NCBI GenBank assembly: GCA_032622095.1
Contig: CP136063.1
Location: 270,251,426 to 270,315,425 of the forward strand
Direction: 5' to 3'
From: Siphonodentalium dalli
Lineage: Eukaryota; Mollusca; Scaphopoda; Gadilida; Siphonodentaliidae
DNA length: 64,000 bases
The first letter of the stretch is position 1. Each line of letters opens with the position of its first letter. Positions 23,307-36,696 of the stretch are shown here, in pieces. The translations under genes were made by a program, and so were the position numbers. Under the pieces are notes generated by a model. It was given only the letters and a program-made list of their open reading frames with translations, was not told the origin of the DNA and made no database searches.

Positions 23307-23807
23307 ATGAGTTCAACATTACTGTATATAGCTGTCTTTTTGGCAATAGCGGCTGTTGCAGCAAGCTTCGAAATTATCGGGGACCTTGAACCAGCGGATG
23401 TTGGAAGCAAATTCGTAGAGGAAGAGAAACGGTCGTATCTTTCGTCAGAATGTCGATGTTGTGTGATGACGTATGATGATGTGTGTTGTGGGCGGTGTCT
23501 ATCGCGGCCAAATTCGCCATCCATATTCTACACTGGCAAACGCAGCGGATATGGTGCCCAGTTCACGCGACAAACGAGATTCTCGACATGCAGCTGCTGT
23601 TTTGCGAGTAGGTTTGCCAACGGCTGGTGTTGCGGGATGTGCCGAAGTGCCCAAAAAAAGCGATACGGGAAAAGGTCCACTGCACAGGAGCCGGTATATT
23701 CCTACGAGGATTCAAATGATATCCGAAATGGAGAGGAAGAGAGTTGTCACTGTTGTGTTTTCACGAATTCTGAAGACTGTTGTGAGAAGTGCTACCTCTC
23801 GAAGTGA
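23307..23807 (+). CDS. Secreted precursor with three six-cysteine peptides
   Basis: A 166-residue secreted precursor, probably a neuropeptide or other signalling or Cys-rich peptide precursor; I do not recognise the family. Residues 1-20 form a signal peptide (hydrophobic LLYIAVFLAIAAVAA, small residues before the cut). Three copies of C-x-C-C-x(7-9)-C-C-x2-C follow: C49-C64, C95-C112 and C147-C162, six cysteines each, so three internal disulfides per peptide are likely. Dibasic cleavage sites separate them: KR at 41-42, GKR at 77-79 (predicting a C-terminal amide after T76), KKR at 117-119 and GKR at 121-123. Acidic spacers lie between them, as usual for prohormones. The ATG at 23307 is preferred over an upstream in-frame one (23073) because the signal peptide begins here and a splice acceptor abuts it. 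The whole coding part is in one exon, ending at TGA. A toxin-like or antimicrobial role cannot be excluded. Confidence 0.75.
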   Translation: MSSTLLYIAVFLAIAAVAASFEIIGDLEPADVGSKFVEEEKRSYLSSECRCCVMTYDDVCCGRCLSRPNSPSIFYTGKRSGYGAQFTRQTRFSTCSCCFASRFANGWCCGMCRSAQKKRYGKRSTAQEPVYSYEDSNDIRNGEEESCHCCVFTNSEDCCEKCYLSK

Positions 23808-24308
23808 CCTATCCTTCTGTTTACACGTTGGGCGTGACTTTGGGAAGCGAGGCATTTAGAATGACTTGTACATATCTCAAGGTATCTAATCTTGAAAACT
23901 TTTGTCTGGTTTATATATTATATAACTGTTGTCGGACAACGGAGAACAGATACGCGACGCGTCAAATGGAAATACAGATAAGACTCATTACAATATGTGA
24001 CAAGCATGTGTTTATACATTACTCGACTCGAAATGCACTGACATAAAATAGTTTTTACCGTTGGAGAATTCGCAAACACTAAGTAGAAACCACCAGAATA
24101 TGTCTAGATAGTACAATAACATTAATATTTCTGATGTATCGATTATTCGAACTTCGTTTTTCAGAATGATATAAAAAAGAGACAGATTTTCAGATATTTG
24201 TTTGTGACTTCCAATTTAAGATATTCCAGGGCACCGAATTCGAATTCAGAAAACGTAAACTCTTCAAAATATTATAATGTTTTAACTCGTAAACTTGTTA
24301 ATGCCATT
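23808..24308. other. Downstream region of the peptide gene
   Basis: Presumably the 3' UTR and intergenic DNA. No perfect AATAAA was seen; the closest is ACATAAAAT near 24040. No other feature was recognised. Confidence 0.35.
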
Positions 24309-24752
24309 TTAAGTTACCCACAGAACGGCCCTGTGCCAATGCATTCTCTCATATATGCGAGTCGGCCATAGGTCGCCTCGCATATATAAGAGAATGCATT
24401 GGCTTAACACATATTAAAAATGATAAAATTGTCAAAGAATGTAGCAAAATATTATAAAAATTGTTAAAAAATGTAAGGCAAAATTATAAAATTGTTAAAG
24501 AATGTAAGAAAAAATGGTAAAAAGTGTTAGGCCAATGCATTCTCTTATACATGCGAGGCGACCTATGGTCGACTCGCATATATAAGAGAATGCATTGGCA
24601 AAGGGCATAACTGTAACCATCACAATGTGGTCAATGAACCGGTTCCAATGATATCCATATGTGTATGGTTCTATTGAGACAGACGGAAGATATTTTAGGC
24701 TGTTGAAGCTTTATTTGGGCGTTTTTGGCCGTTTTGTTGGGTAAAGGGTTAA
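24309..24752 (-). mobile_element. piggyBac-like double-hairpin MITE, copy A2
   Basis: Same family as 19452-19819 but inverted: the short side is on the left and the long side (GGTTCCAATGATATCCATAT ... GTTGGGTAAAGGG) on the right, flanked by TTAA. The left end has lost the CCCTTT part (TTAA-GTTACCCACAG). Both hairpins are present with a longer AT spacer of GTTAAAAAATGTAAG type. Confidence 0.82.
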
Positions 24753-26284
24753 CTACACACTCCTTATGAAAAACTATTCAAACAGATGTACCCGTCAGTT
24801 TCATGTACATGTGAGATAATCCAAATACGCGAGCCAATTCCATACAATAAACAGTGGGTTACTACCACATTCGGGTTACTAATTCTTCTGAGTGCTAAGG
24901 CTTGGACTCCGCCTTGTGGGACAATATGTATATGTCGAATAACTTAGAGTGGCCTGAATCCACCGTGAGATAGTATAGTGAGATAGTATAATTGGATGGT
25001 TCGCAATAAAATTGCTCTGCAATTGGCGAGAATTCGCAAGTAGTGCATTTCTTGCTGTGTCTTATAATTTCGTATAATATATCTTATTAACATCAATATT
25101 ATGATCTATGAATTTAACTACATCCCCTATACCACTCACATACATACATATAGACATTCCCGTAACATATCTGGTTAACAAGTTCGGTCTAGAGATGGTT
25201 GTGAAAGCTCCTTATATCATGCACATATGAATGGACTATGCTGACGCTTGTTCAAGTTATCGCGCTAACCGCATCAAATGTTAAACAATAGACACAATAA
25301 GAGCCATTACTCCGGGTACCCACCACCCCTATTCGTGTAAAATAAAATAGTTTTTCCCCGCCCAGGTTTTGGGACCAACCGTCAAACTCGCATTTCAATT
25401 GACTTTACCAAGCTTTTGCAGACTGTTCATATACTGTCCCCTCACTCCTATTTAATCTATACCCACTATCCATTCTCATCCTGCCTAGATACAGTTATAA
25501 ATCAGCAGCAGGAAGTTCAAAGTTCAACATGACTAAAAAATAAAATCACAGCATGCACATGTCCATTATCCTACCAAATTCAGCGTGATTGAATATTAAC
25601 TTCTCTCATTTTTTGGTATGCACACATGCAGCATACACAGTACCTTTCTAATATAATCATGAATATACGAATATACCTGAATATACCAGAATATAACATA
25701 AATAAATGTGATGATGGTTTGCAGAGATGATTGTCCTAGCCAAAGATTATTGTTTTTGAATGTTGTTGTTCACCAGGTCCAGCACATCTACTGAATGGGC
25801 TGAATGTCTCAATCGTGATAAATGTGCCCGAGCGACGTAATGAAACATAAACAACCACGCATATATGCTAATAGGGAATGCTCCGACAAAAATATATTAC
25901 GGCGAAATGGGTACAATAAATAAAGTTTGTTACACAGCCAATAACCAACTTGCTGCTAATTAAAAAATAAATGACGTTGCTCACCTCTGAGTTTCCCATG
26001 CTACGAAGTCGGGGTCGATATATCGGTCTGCCGCGATCAACCGGGAATCATTAATATCATCCTGTCGCTGTAAATGTGTTCGGAAATACGTTGACGCTAA
26101 AATTGCAAAAAAATGCAAATGTTTTAACATCGTTCACTAAAACTCGACTCGAATCGACTTTAGTGGACTCGGTTAATAAATTTCGATTAGAATTGCGACC
26201 CATTAGAGATCCTTGATAACCTAAATTTCTTGATAACTTACGGCGACAGAAATGACAGCAAGATCGAGAGATATGGCCACACCT
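24753..26284. other. Non-coding stretch, nothing recognised
   Basis: About 1.5 kb without a supportable gene. A few AATATAC(C) reiterations occur at 25660-25700. Confidence 0.45.
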
Positions 26285-26470
26285 GTATACCGCACGCCTA
26301 TATACCGCACACCTATATACCGCACGCCTATATACCACACACCTCTATACCGCACACCTCTATACCGCACGCCTATATACCGCACACCTATATACCACAC
26401 ACCTCTATACCACACACCTATATACCGCACACCTCTATACCGCACACATATATACCGCACGCCTATAAAT
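26285..26470. repeat. 15-bp minisatellite, about 12 copies
   Basis: TATACCGCACACCTA repeats with G/A, T/C and C/A variants (CGCACGCCTATA, CACACACCTCTA). As 15 is a multiple of three, it yields five-residue repeat frames on both strands; these are artefacts. Confidence 0.93.
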
Positions 26471-27117
26471 ATACATGCAAAGTATTCAATATTTTCTGCG
26501 ATTTAAATGGGTATTTCGACATTGCATCATAATTCATCCGAATAGGACTGCCCTGTATACAGTATAATGCTAACCAGCGCAAATGCACCTAGATAAATCA
26601 ACAAGACTAGTGCTAACATTTCCCAAGATATTAACAACTTAATGTTATGTACAGCCTAAATATATCATGAACACGTGCTATTGCGTAGACATTGGACACT
26701 ACCCTATCAAAAACTATAAATATTGATGACGCAACTTGATCTATCGATAATTTGAAATCTGAATGACAGCGTTGTTTCAACTGTATGTGTCTTACTTCTA
26801 CTTTCTAATTATGGTGGTTGTCCTGTGAAATGACGGATTAGATTAGAAGAAATAACTCTTGTTTCGAATAATTAAAAAATCTCATCTCACACAACAATGC
26901 AATTACAAAATAGCTTATTGTATTGGGTCTATGAGAGGAGTCTCCATTTTTATCATATTGTTGAGTTAAATTATTAATTGCATAAAATAACATCATACCC
27001 CTTATATTATAATGAAGAATAAAGCAGCCACAAATATTCCAGCCCAATGAAAACAAAATGTTGATATACAGTGTCGTCCACTCAAGCAGGGGGCAAACAA
27101 CTGGAATTAGGACACAA
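26471..27117. other. Non-coding stretch, nothing recognised
   Basis: No supportable gene, tandem repeat or element end. Confidence 0.4.
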
Positions 27118-27705
27118 TGGCTGCGGACACACGTACCACAGTAGCGATGGCATAGTAGGTGTGACAATGTATTATGGTGGAGTTTGGCGACAACTGGGCG
27201 TCATAATTAATATGCCATATCCAGCCATGTTGCCCGCTGAGTTTATGCACAATGAGTCGACTGACCAATTAACCCATTTCCACCAATGTTGATCTCTACT
27301 CATTACGTTTTGCTAAATTGAATTCGCCACGATATATATAATTGCACGATCGATCGTCCAGAATTGTGTTTGACCGTGGTCTGGTGGCAATTCCTCATTC
27401 ACTCACATATAATGCATGTGGTACGTTTTGTTTATATGATCTCAATGCATGTTTATCTACTTATTTTAATTTCATGAGTATTAAGACAGTTCCCCAATTG
27501 CGTTTTTTATTTTGCGACGTTTAGTTCTACGCATAAGGTTTGACTCACTTACATTTGCTGATAAATTACACGGGCGATTTGTTCTTAGTAAGAACAATCA
27601 TGGCTGTTGACAGAAATGGGTTATTCATTAAGTTATCAAGTGGACTTGTGTGTTAGCATGCAAAATATTACACGGAGTAAAGATCAACAGCGACAAAAAC
27701 ATTAT
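27118..27705 (+). mobile_element. MITE family 2, copy 2 (right end missing)
   Basis: Begins TGGCTGCGGACACACGTACC and follows copy 1 (20311 on) closely through CGATCGATCG and TTTGCTGATAAATTACACGG to the CAACAGCGACAAAAACATT point. There it departs, and no inverted right arm follows. It is a truncated or solo-arm copy. Confidence 0.75.
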
Positions 27706-28081
27706 TTGTCATGACATAAAGGTAAAGAAAATGAGGTTATAAACTCCAACAGGTTGATGGCTCTTAACATTGTGTCACAATAATCCCTTATACCAAATAT
27801 CAAAAATAAGTTCCTAACGGATTTTGAGAAAATCTAACTTGAAAATACTAGACCAATTATAACCTTTTCTGAACTAAATCGATTCTGACACTCATTTATT
27901 GCAGTATACATTGGTATGGTCTATTATTGATCTAGAGGTATGTTCAGAAAATTTAAGCAGACGATAGACGAACGGATCATGCAAGATCAGTCGGATGCGT
28001 ATTCATTGTAGGGAAATGTTCAGAAAATAAGTTTAAACAAAACGGTCAATAACGGCTTGTGATTGATTGTTGGACTTATTT
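27706..28081. other. Left flank of the giant array
   Basis: The part 27900-28020 resembles 16528-16640 (ATGGTCTATTATTGAT, CAGAAAATTT, GCAGAC, GGGAAATGTTC), placing the array inside a dispersed element. No gene is seen. Confidence 0.45.
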
Positions 28082-29754
28082 TATGTCCCAATAGAACTAC
28101 TCATCAATATGTCCCAAGAGAACTACTCATCAATATGTCCCAATAGAACTACTCATCAATATTTCCCAAGAGAACTACTCATCAATATGTCTCACGAGGA
28201 CTACTCATCAATATGTCCCAAGAGAACTACTCATCAATATGTCCATAGAGAACTACTCATCAATATGTCACAAGAGAACTACTCATCAATATGTCACAAG
28301 AGAACTACTCATCAATATGTCCCTAGAGAACTACTCATCAATAAGTCCCAAGAGAAATAGTCATCAATGTGTCCCAAGAGAACTACTCATCAATATGTCC
28401 CAAGAGAACTACTCACCAATGTGTCCCAAGAGAACTACTCATCAATATGTCCCACGAGAACTACTCATCAATATGTCTCAAGAGGACTACTCATCAATAT
28501 GTCACAAGAGAACTACTCATCGATATGTCTCAAGAGAACTACTCACCAATGTGTCCCAAGAGAACTACTCATCAATATGTCCCACGCGAACTACTCATCA
28601 ATATGTCTCAAGAGGACTACTCATCAATGTGTCACAAGAGAACTACTCATCGATATGTCTCAAGAGAACTACTCATCAATATGTCTCAAGAGAACTACTC
28701 ATCAATATGTCACAAGAGAACTACTCATCAATATGTCACAAGAGAACTACTCATCAATATGTCACAAGAGAACTACTCATCAATATGTCACAAGAGAACT
28801 ACTCATCAATATGTCACAAGAGAACTACTCATCGATATGTATCAAGAGAACTACTCATCAATATGTCACAAGAGAACTACTCATCAATATGTCACAAGAG
28901 AACTACTCATCAATATGTCACAAGAGAACTACTCATCGATATGTCTCAAGAGAACTACTCATCAATATGTCACAAGAGAACTACTCATCAATATGTCACA
29001 AGAGAACTACTCATCAATATGTCACAAGAGAACTACTCATCAATATGTCTCAAGAGGACTACTCATCAATATGTCTCAAGAGAAATAGTCATCAATGTGT
29101 CTCAAGAGAACTACTCATCAATATGTCTCAAGAGAAATAGTCATCAATGTGTCTCAAGAGAACTACTCATCAATATGTCCCAAGAGAACTACTCATCAAT
29201 ATGTCCCTAGAGAACTACTCATCAATATGTCCCAAGAGAACTACTCATCAATGTGTCCCAAGAGAACTACTCATCAATATGTCCCAAGAGAACTAGTCAT
29301 CAATGTGTCCCAAGAGAACTACTCATCAATATGTCCCAAGAGAACTACTCATCAATGGGACCCAAGAGAACTACTCATCAATATGTCCCAAGAGAACTAC
29401 TCATCAATATGTCTCAAGAGGACTACTCATCAATATGTCACAAGAGAACTACTCATCAATATGTCACAAGAGAACTACTCATCAATATGTCCCAAGAGAA
29501 CTACTCATCAATATGTCCCTAGAGAACTACTCATCAATATATCCCAAGAGAACTACTCATCAATGTGTCCCAAGAGAACTACTCATCAATGTGTCCCAAG
29601 AGAACTACTCATCAATATGTCCCAAGAGAACTACTCATCAATGTGTCCCAAGAGAACTACTCATCAATATGTCCCAAGAGAACTACTCATCAATGTGCAC
29701 CAAGAGGACTACTCATCAATATGTCTAAAGAGAACTACTCATCAATATGTCTCA

Positions 29755-32700
29755 AGAGAACTACTCATTAATATGTCTCAAGAGAACTACTCATCAATAT
29801 GTCTAAAGAGAACTACTCATCAATATGTCCCAAGAGAACTACTCATCAATATGTCTACAGAGAACTACTCATCAATATGTCTAAAGAGAACTAGTCATCA
29901 ATATGTCACAAGAGGACTACTCATCAATATGTCTCAATAGAACTACTCATCAATATGTCCCAAGGGAACTACTCATCAATATGTCCCAAGAGAACTACTC
30001 ATCAATATGTCCCAAGAGAACTACTCATCAATATGGCACAAGAGAACTACTCATTAATATGTCTAAAGAGAACTACTCATCAATATGTCTCAAGAGAACT
30101 ACTCATTAATATGTCTCAAGAGAACTACTCATCAATATGTCCCAAGGGAACTACTCATCAATATGTCCCAAGAGAACTACTCATCAATATGTCCCAAGAG
30201 GACTACTCACCAGTATGTCACAAGAGAACTACTCATCAATATGTCCCAAGGGAACTACTCATCAATATGTCCCAAGAGGACTACTCACCAGTATGTCACA
30301 AGCGAACTACTCATCAATATGTCTCAAGAGAACTACTCATCAATATGTCCCAAGAGAACTACTCATCAATATGTCTACAGAGAACTACTCATCAATATGT
30401 CTAAAGAGAACTACTCATCAATATGTCACAAGAGGACTACTCATCAATATGTCTCAATAGAACTACTCATCAATATGTCCCAAGGGAACTACTCATCAAT
30501 ATGTCCCAAGAGAACTACTCATCAATATGTCCCAAGAGAACTACTCATCAATATGTCACAAGAGAACTACTCATTAATATGTCTAAAGAGAACTACTCAT
30601 CAATATGTCTCAAGAGAACTACTCATTAATATGTCTCAAGAGAACTACTCATCAATATGTCCCGAGGGAACTACTCATCAATATGTCCCAAGAGAACTAC
30701 TCATCAATATGTCCCAAGAGGACTACTCACCAGTATGTCACAAGAGAACTACTCATCAATATGTCCCAAGGGAACTACTCATCAATATGTCACAAGAGAA
30801 CTACTCATCAATATGTCACAAGAGAACTACTCATCAATATGTCCCAAGAGAACTACTCATCAATATGTCCCTAGAGAACTACTCATCAATATGTCCCAAG
30901 AGAACTACTCATCAATGTGTCCCAATAGAACTACTCATCAATGTGTCCCAAGAGAACTACTCATCAATATGTCCCAAGAGAACTACTCATCAATGTGTCC
31001 CAAGAGAACTACTCATCAATATGTCACAAGAGAACTACTCATCAATATGTCCCAAGAGAACTACTCATCAATGTGTCCCAAGAGAACTACTCATCAATAT
31101 GTCCCAAGAGAACTACTCATCAATATGTCCCAAGAGAACTACTCATCAATATGTCCCAAGAGAACTACTCATCAATATGTCTCAAGAGGACTACTCATCA
31201 ATATGTCCCAAGAGGACTACTCATCAATATGTCTCAAGAGGACTACTCATCAATATGTCTCAAGAGAACTACTCATTAATATGTCTAAAGAGAACTACTC
31301 ATTAATATGTCTAAAGAGAACTACTCATCAATATGTCTCAAGAGGACTACTCATCAATGTGTCTCAATAGAACTACTCATCAATATGTCCCAAGGGAACT
31401 ACTCATCAATATGTCTCAAGAGGACTACTCATCAATATGTCCCAAGAGGACTCCTCATCAATATGTCTCAAGAGGACTACTCATCAATATGTCTCAAGAG
31501 AACTACTCATCAATATGTCTCAAGAGAACTACTCATCAATATGTCTCAAGAGAACTACTCATCAATATGTCTAAAGAGGACTACTCATCAATATGTCTCA
31601 AGAGGACTACTCATTAATATGTCTAAAGAGAACTACTCATTAATATGTCTAAAGAGAACTACTCATCAATATGTCCCAAGAGAACTACTCATCAATATGT
31701 CCCAAGAGAACTACTCATCAATATGTCCCAAGAGAACTACTCATCAATATGTCTCAAGAGAACTACTCATCAATATGTCTCAAGAGGACTACTCATCAAT
31801 ATGTCACAAGAGGACTACTCATCAATATGTCTCAAGAGAACTACTCATCAATATGTCTCAAGAGAACTACTCATCAATATGTCTCAAGAGAACTACTCAT
31901 CAATATGTCTCAAGAGAACTACTCATCAATATGTCTCAAGAGAACTACTCATTAATATGTCTAAAGAGAACTACTCATTAATATGTCTAAAGAGAACTAC
32001 TCATCAATATGTCTCAAGAGGACTACTCATCAATGTGTCTCAATAGAACTACTCATCAATATGTCCCAAGGGAACTACTCATCAATATGTCCCAAGAGAA
32101 CTACTCATCAATATGTCACAAGATAACTACTCATTAATATGTCTAAAGAGAACTACTCATCAATATGTCTAAAGAGAACTACTCATCAATATGTCTAAAG
32201 AGAACTACTCATCAATATGTCTAAAGAGAACTACTCATTAATATGTCTAAAGAGAACTACTCATCAATATGTCTAAAGAGAACTACTCATCAATGTGTCC
32301 CAAGAGAACTACTCATCAATATGTCCCAAGAGAACTACTCATCAATATGTCCCAAGAGAACTACTCATCAATGTGTCCCAAGAGAACTACTCATCAATAT
32401 GTCTCAAGAGAACTACTCATCAATATGTCACAAGAGGACTACTCATCAATGTGTCCCAAGAGAACTACTCATCAATATGTCCCAAGAGGACTACTCATTA
32501 ATATGTCTCAAGAGAACTACTCATCAATATGTCTCAAGAGGACTACTCATCAATATGTCTCAAGAGGACTACTCATCAATATGTCTCAAGAGGACTACTC
32601 ATCAATATGTCTAAAGAGAACTACTCATCAATGTGTCCCAAGAGAACTACTCATCAATATGTCCCAAGAGAACTACTCATCAATATGTCCCAAGAGAACT

Positions 32701-35700
32701 ACTCATCAATATGTCTAAAGAGAACTACTCATCAATGTGTCCCAAGAGAACTACTCATCAATATGTCTAAAGAGAACTACTCATCAATGTGTCCCAAGAG
32801 AACTACTCATCAATATGTCCCAAGAGAACTACTCATCAATATGTCCCAAGAGAACTACTCATCAATATGTCTCAAGAGAACTACTCATCAATGTGTCCCA
32901 AGAGAACTACTCATCAATATGTCTAAAGAGAACTACTCATCAATGTGTCCCAAGAGAACTACTCATCAATATGTCTAAAGAGAACTACTCATCAATGTGT
33001 CCCAAGAGAACTACTCATCAATATGTCCCAAGAGAACTACTCATCAATGTGTCCCAAGAGAACTACTCATCAATATGTCTCAAGAGAACTACTCATCAAT
33101 ATGTCACAAGAGGACTACTCATCAATGTGTCCCAAGAGAACTACTCATCAATATGTCCCAAGAGGACTACTCATTAATATGTCTCAAGAGAACTACTCAT
33201 CAATATGTCTCAAGAGGACTACTCATCAGTATGTCTCAAGAGGACTACTCATCAATATGTCTCAAGAGGACTACTCATCAATATGTCCCAAGAGAACTAC
33301 TCATCAATATGTCTCAAGAGGACTACTCATCAATATGTCCCAAGAGAACTACTCATCAATATGTCCCAAGAGGACTACTCATCAATATGTCACAAGAGGA
33401 CTACTCATCAATATGTCTCAAGAGGACTACTCATCAATATGTCTCAAGAGGACTACTCATCAGTATGTCTCAAGAGGACTACTCATCAATATGTCTCAAG
33501 AGGACTACTCATCAATATGTCCCAAGAGAACTACTCATCAATATGTCTCAAGAGGACTACTCATCAATATGTCCCAAGAGAACTACTCATCAATATTTCC
33601 CAAGAGGACTACTCATTAATATGTCTAAAGAGAACTACTCATTAATATGTCTCAAGAGGACTACTCATCAATATGTCTCAAGAGAACTACTCATTAATAT
33701 GTCTCAAGAGGACTACTCATCAATATGTCTCAAGAGAACTACTCATCAATATGTCACAAGAGGACTACTCATCAATATGTCTCAAGAGGACTACTCATCA
33801 ATATGTCCCATGAGAACTACTCATCAATATGTCTCAAGAGGACTACTCATCAATATGTCCCAAGAGAACTACTCATCAATATGTCCCAAGAGGACTACTC
33901 ATCAATATGTCTCAAGAGGACTACTCATCAGTATGTCTCAAGAGGACTACTCATCAATATGTCTCAAGAGGACTACTCATCAATATGTCCCAAGAGAACT
34001 ACTCATCAATATGTCTCAAGAGGACTACTCATCAATATGTCCCAAGAGAACTAGTCATCAATATGTCCCAAGAGGACTACTCATCAATATGTCACAAGAG
34101 GACTACTCATCAATATGTCTCAAGAGGACTACTCATCAATATGTCCCAAGAGGACTCCTCATCAATATGTCTCAAGAGGACTACTCATCAATATGTCCCA
34201 AGAGGACTACTCATCAATATGTCCCAAGAGAACTACTCATCAATATGTCCCAAGAGGACTACTCATCAATATGTCCCAAGAGAACTACTCATCAATATGT
34301 CCCAAGAGGACTACTCATCAATATGTCACAAGAGGACTACTCATCAATATGTCTCAAGAGGACTACTCATCAATATGTCTCAAGAGGACTACTCATCAAT
34401 ATGTCCCAAGAGAACTACTCATCAATATGTCCCAAGAGGACTACTCATCAATATGTCACAAGAGGACTACTCATCAATATGTCTCAAGAGGACTACTCAT
34501 CAATATGTCTCAAGAGGACTACTCATCAATATGTCCCAAGAGAACTACTCATCAATATATCTCAAGAGGACTACTCATCAATATGTCTCAAGAGGACTAC
34601 TCATCAGTATGTCTCAAGAGGACTACTCATCAATATGTCTCAAGAGGACTACTCATCAATATGTCCCAAGAGAACTACTCATCAATATGTCTCAAGAGGA
34701 CTACTCATCAATATGTCCCAAGACAACTACTCATCAATATGTCCCAAGAGGACTACTCATCAATATGTCACAAGAGGACTACTCATCAATATGTCTCAAG
34801 AGGACTACTCATCAATATGTCCCAAGAGAACTACTCATCAATATGTCCCAAGAGAACTACTCATCAATATGTCCCAAGAGGACTACTCATCAATATGTCC
34901 CAAGAGGACTACTCATCAATATGTCTCAAGAGGACTACTCATCAATATGTCCCAAGAGGACTACTCATCAATATGTCTCAAGAGGACTACTCATCAATAT
35001 GTCTCAAGAGGACTACTCATCAATATGTCTCAAGAGGACTACTCATCAATATGTCTCAAGAGGACTACTCATCAATATGTCCCAAGAGGACTACTCATCA
35101 ATATGTCTCAAGAGGACTACTCATCAATATGTCCCAAGAGAACTACTCATCAATATGTCCCAAGAGAACTACTCATCAATATGTCCCAAGAGAACTACTC
35201 ATCAATATGTCCCAAGAGGACTACTCACCAATATGTCTCAAGAGGACTACTCATCAATATGTCCCAAGAGAACTACTCATCAATATGTCCCAAGAGGACT
35301 ACTCATCAATATGTCCGAAGAGAACTACTCATCAATATGTCCCAAGAGAACTACTCATTAATATGTCTCAAGAGAACTACTCATCAATATGTCTCAAGAG
35401 GACTACTCATCAATATGTCTCAAGAGGACTACTCATCAATGTGTCCCAAGAGAACTACTCATCAATATGTCTCAAGAGAACTACTCATCAATATGTCTAA
35501 AGAGAACTACTCATCAATATGTCTCAATAGAACTACTCATCAATATGTCCCAAGGGAACTACTCATCAATATGTCCCAAGAGAACTACTCATCAATATGT
35601 CACAAGAGAACTACTCATTAATATGTCTAAAGCGAACTACTCATCAATATGTCTAAAGAGAACTACTCATCAATATGTCTAAAGAGAACTACTCATCAAT

Positions 35701-36696
35701 ATGTCTAAAGAGAACTACTCATTAATATGTCTAAAGAGAACTACTCATCAATATGTCTAAAGAGAACTACTCATCAATATGTCTCAAGAGAACTACTCAT
35801 TAATATGTCTCAAGAGAACTACTCATCAATATGTCACAAGAGAACTACTCATCAATATGTCCCAAGAGAACTACTCATCAATATGTCACAAGAGAACTAC
35901 TCATCAATATGTCCCAAGAGAACTACTCATCAATATGTCCCAAGAGAACTACTCATCAATATGTCCCAAGAGAACTACTCATCAATATGTCTAAAGAGAA
36001 CTACTCATTAATATGTCTCAAGAGAACTACTCATTAATATGTCTCAAGAGAACTACTCATTAATATGTCCCAAGAGAACTACTCATCAATATGTCCCAAG
36101 AGAACTACTCATCAATATGTCCCAAGAGAACTACTCATCAATATGTCTAAAGAGAACTACTCATCAATATGTCTCAAGAGAACTACTCATTAATATGTCT
36201 CAAGAGAACTACTCATCAATATGTCTAAAGAGAACTACTCATCAATATGTTACAAGGGAACTACTCATCAATATGTCCCAAGAGAACTACTCATCAATAT
36301 GTCCCAAGAGAACTACTCATCAATATGTCTAAAGAGAACTACTTATCAATATGTCACCAGGGAACTACTCATCAATATGTCCCAAGAGAACTACTCATCA
36401 ATATGTCTCAAGAGAACTACTCATCAATATGTCTCAAGAGAACTACTCATCAATATGTCCCAAGAGAACTACTCATCAATATGTCCCAAGAGAACTACTC
36501 ATCAATATGTCCCAAGAGAACTACTCATCAATATGTCTCAAGAGAACTACTCATTAATATGTCTATAGAGAACTACTCATCAATATGTCCCTAGATAACT
36601 ACTCATCAATATGTCCCTAGATAACTACTCATCAATATGTCTCAAGAGAACTACTCATCAATATGTCACAAGAGAACTACTCATCAATATGTCCCA
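29755..36696 (+). repeat. Higher-order duplication, copy 1 (6,942 bp)
   Basis: The variant order from about 29755 to 36696 is repeated base for base at +6,942 (267 x 26 bp), with only scattered single-base differences (for example CTATAGAG against CTAAAGAG near 36564/43506). Identity is lost just upstream of 29750. A shorter internal duplication at +520 bp (20 units) links 29.9 kb and 30.4 kb. Confidence 0.9.

Noticed and set aside
26230-26532. IPHTY/YRTPI repeat protein
   Set aside because: The 15-bp microsatellite is open on both strands in several frames.
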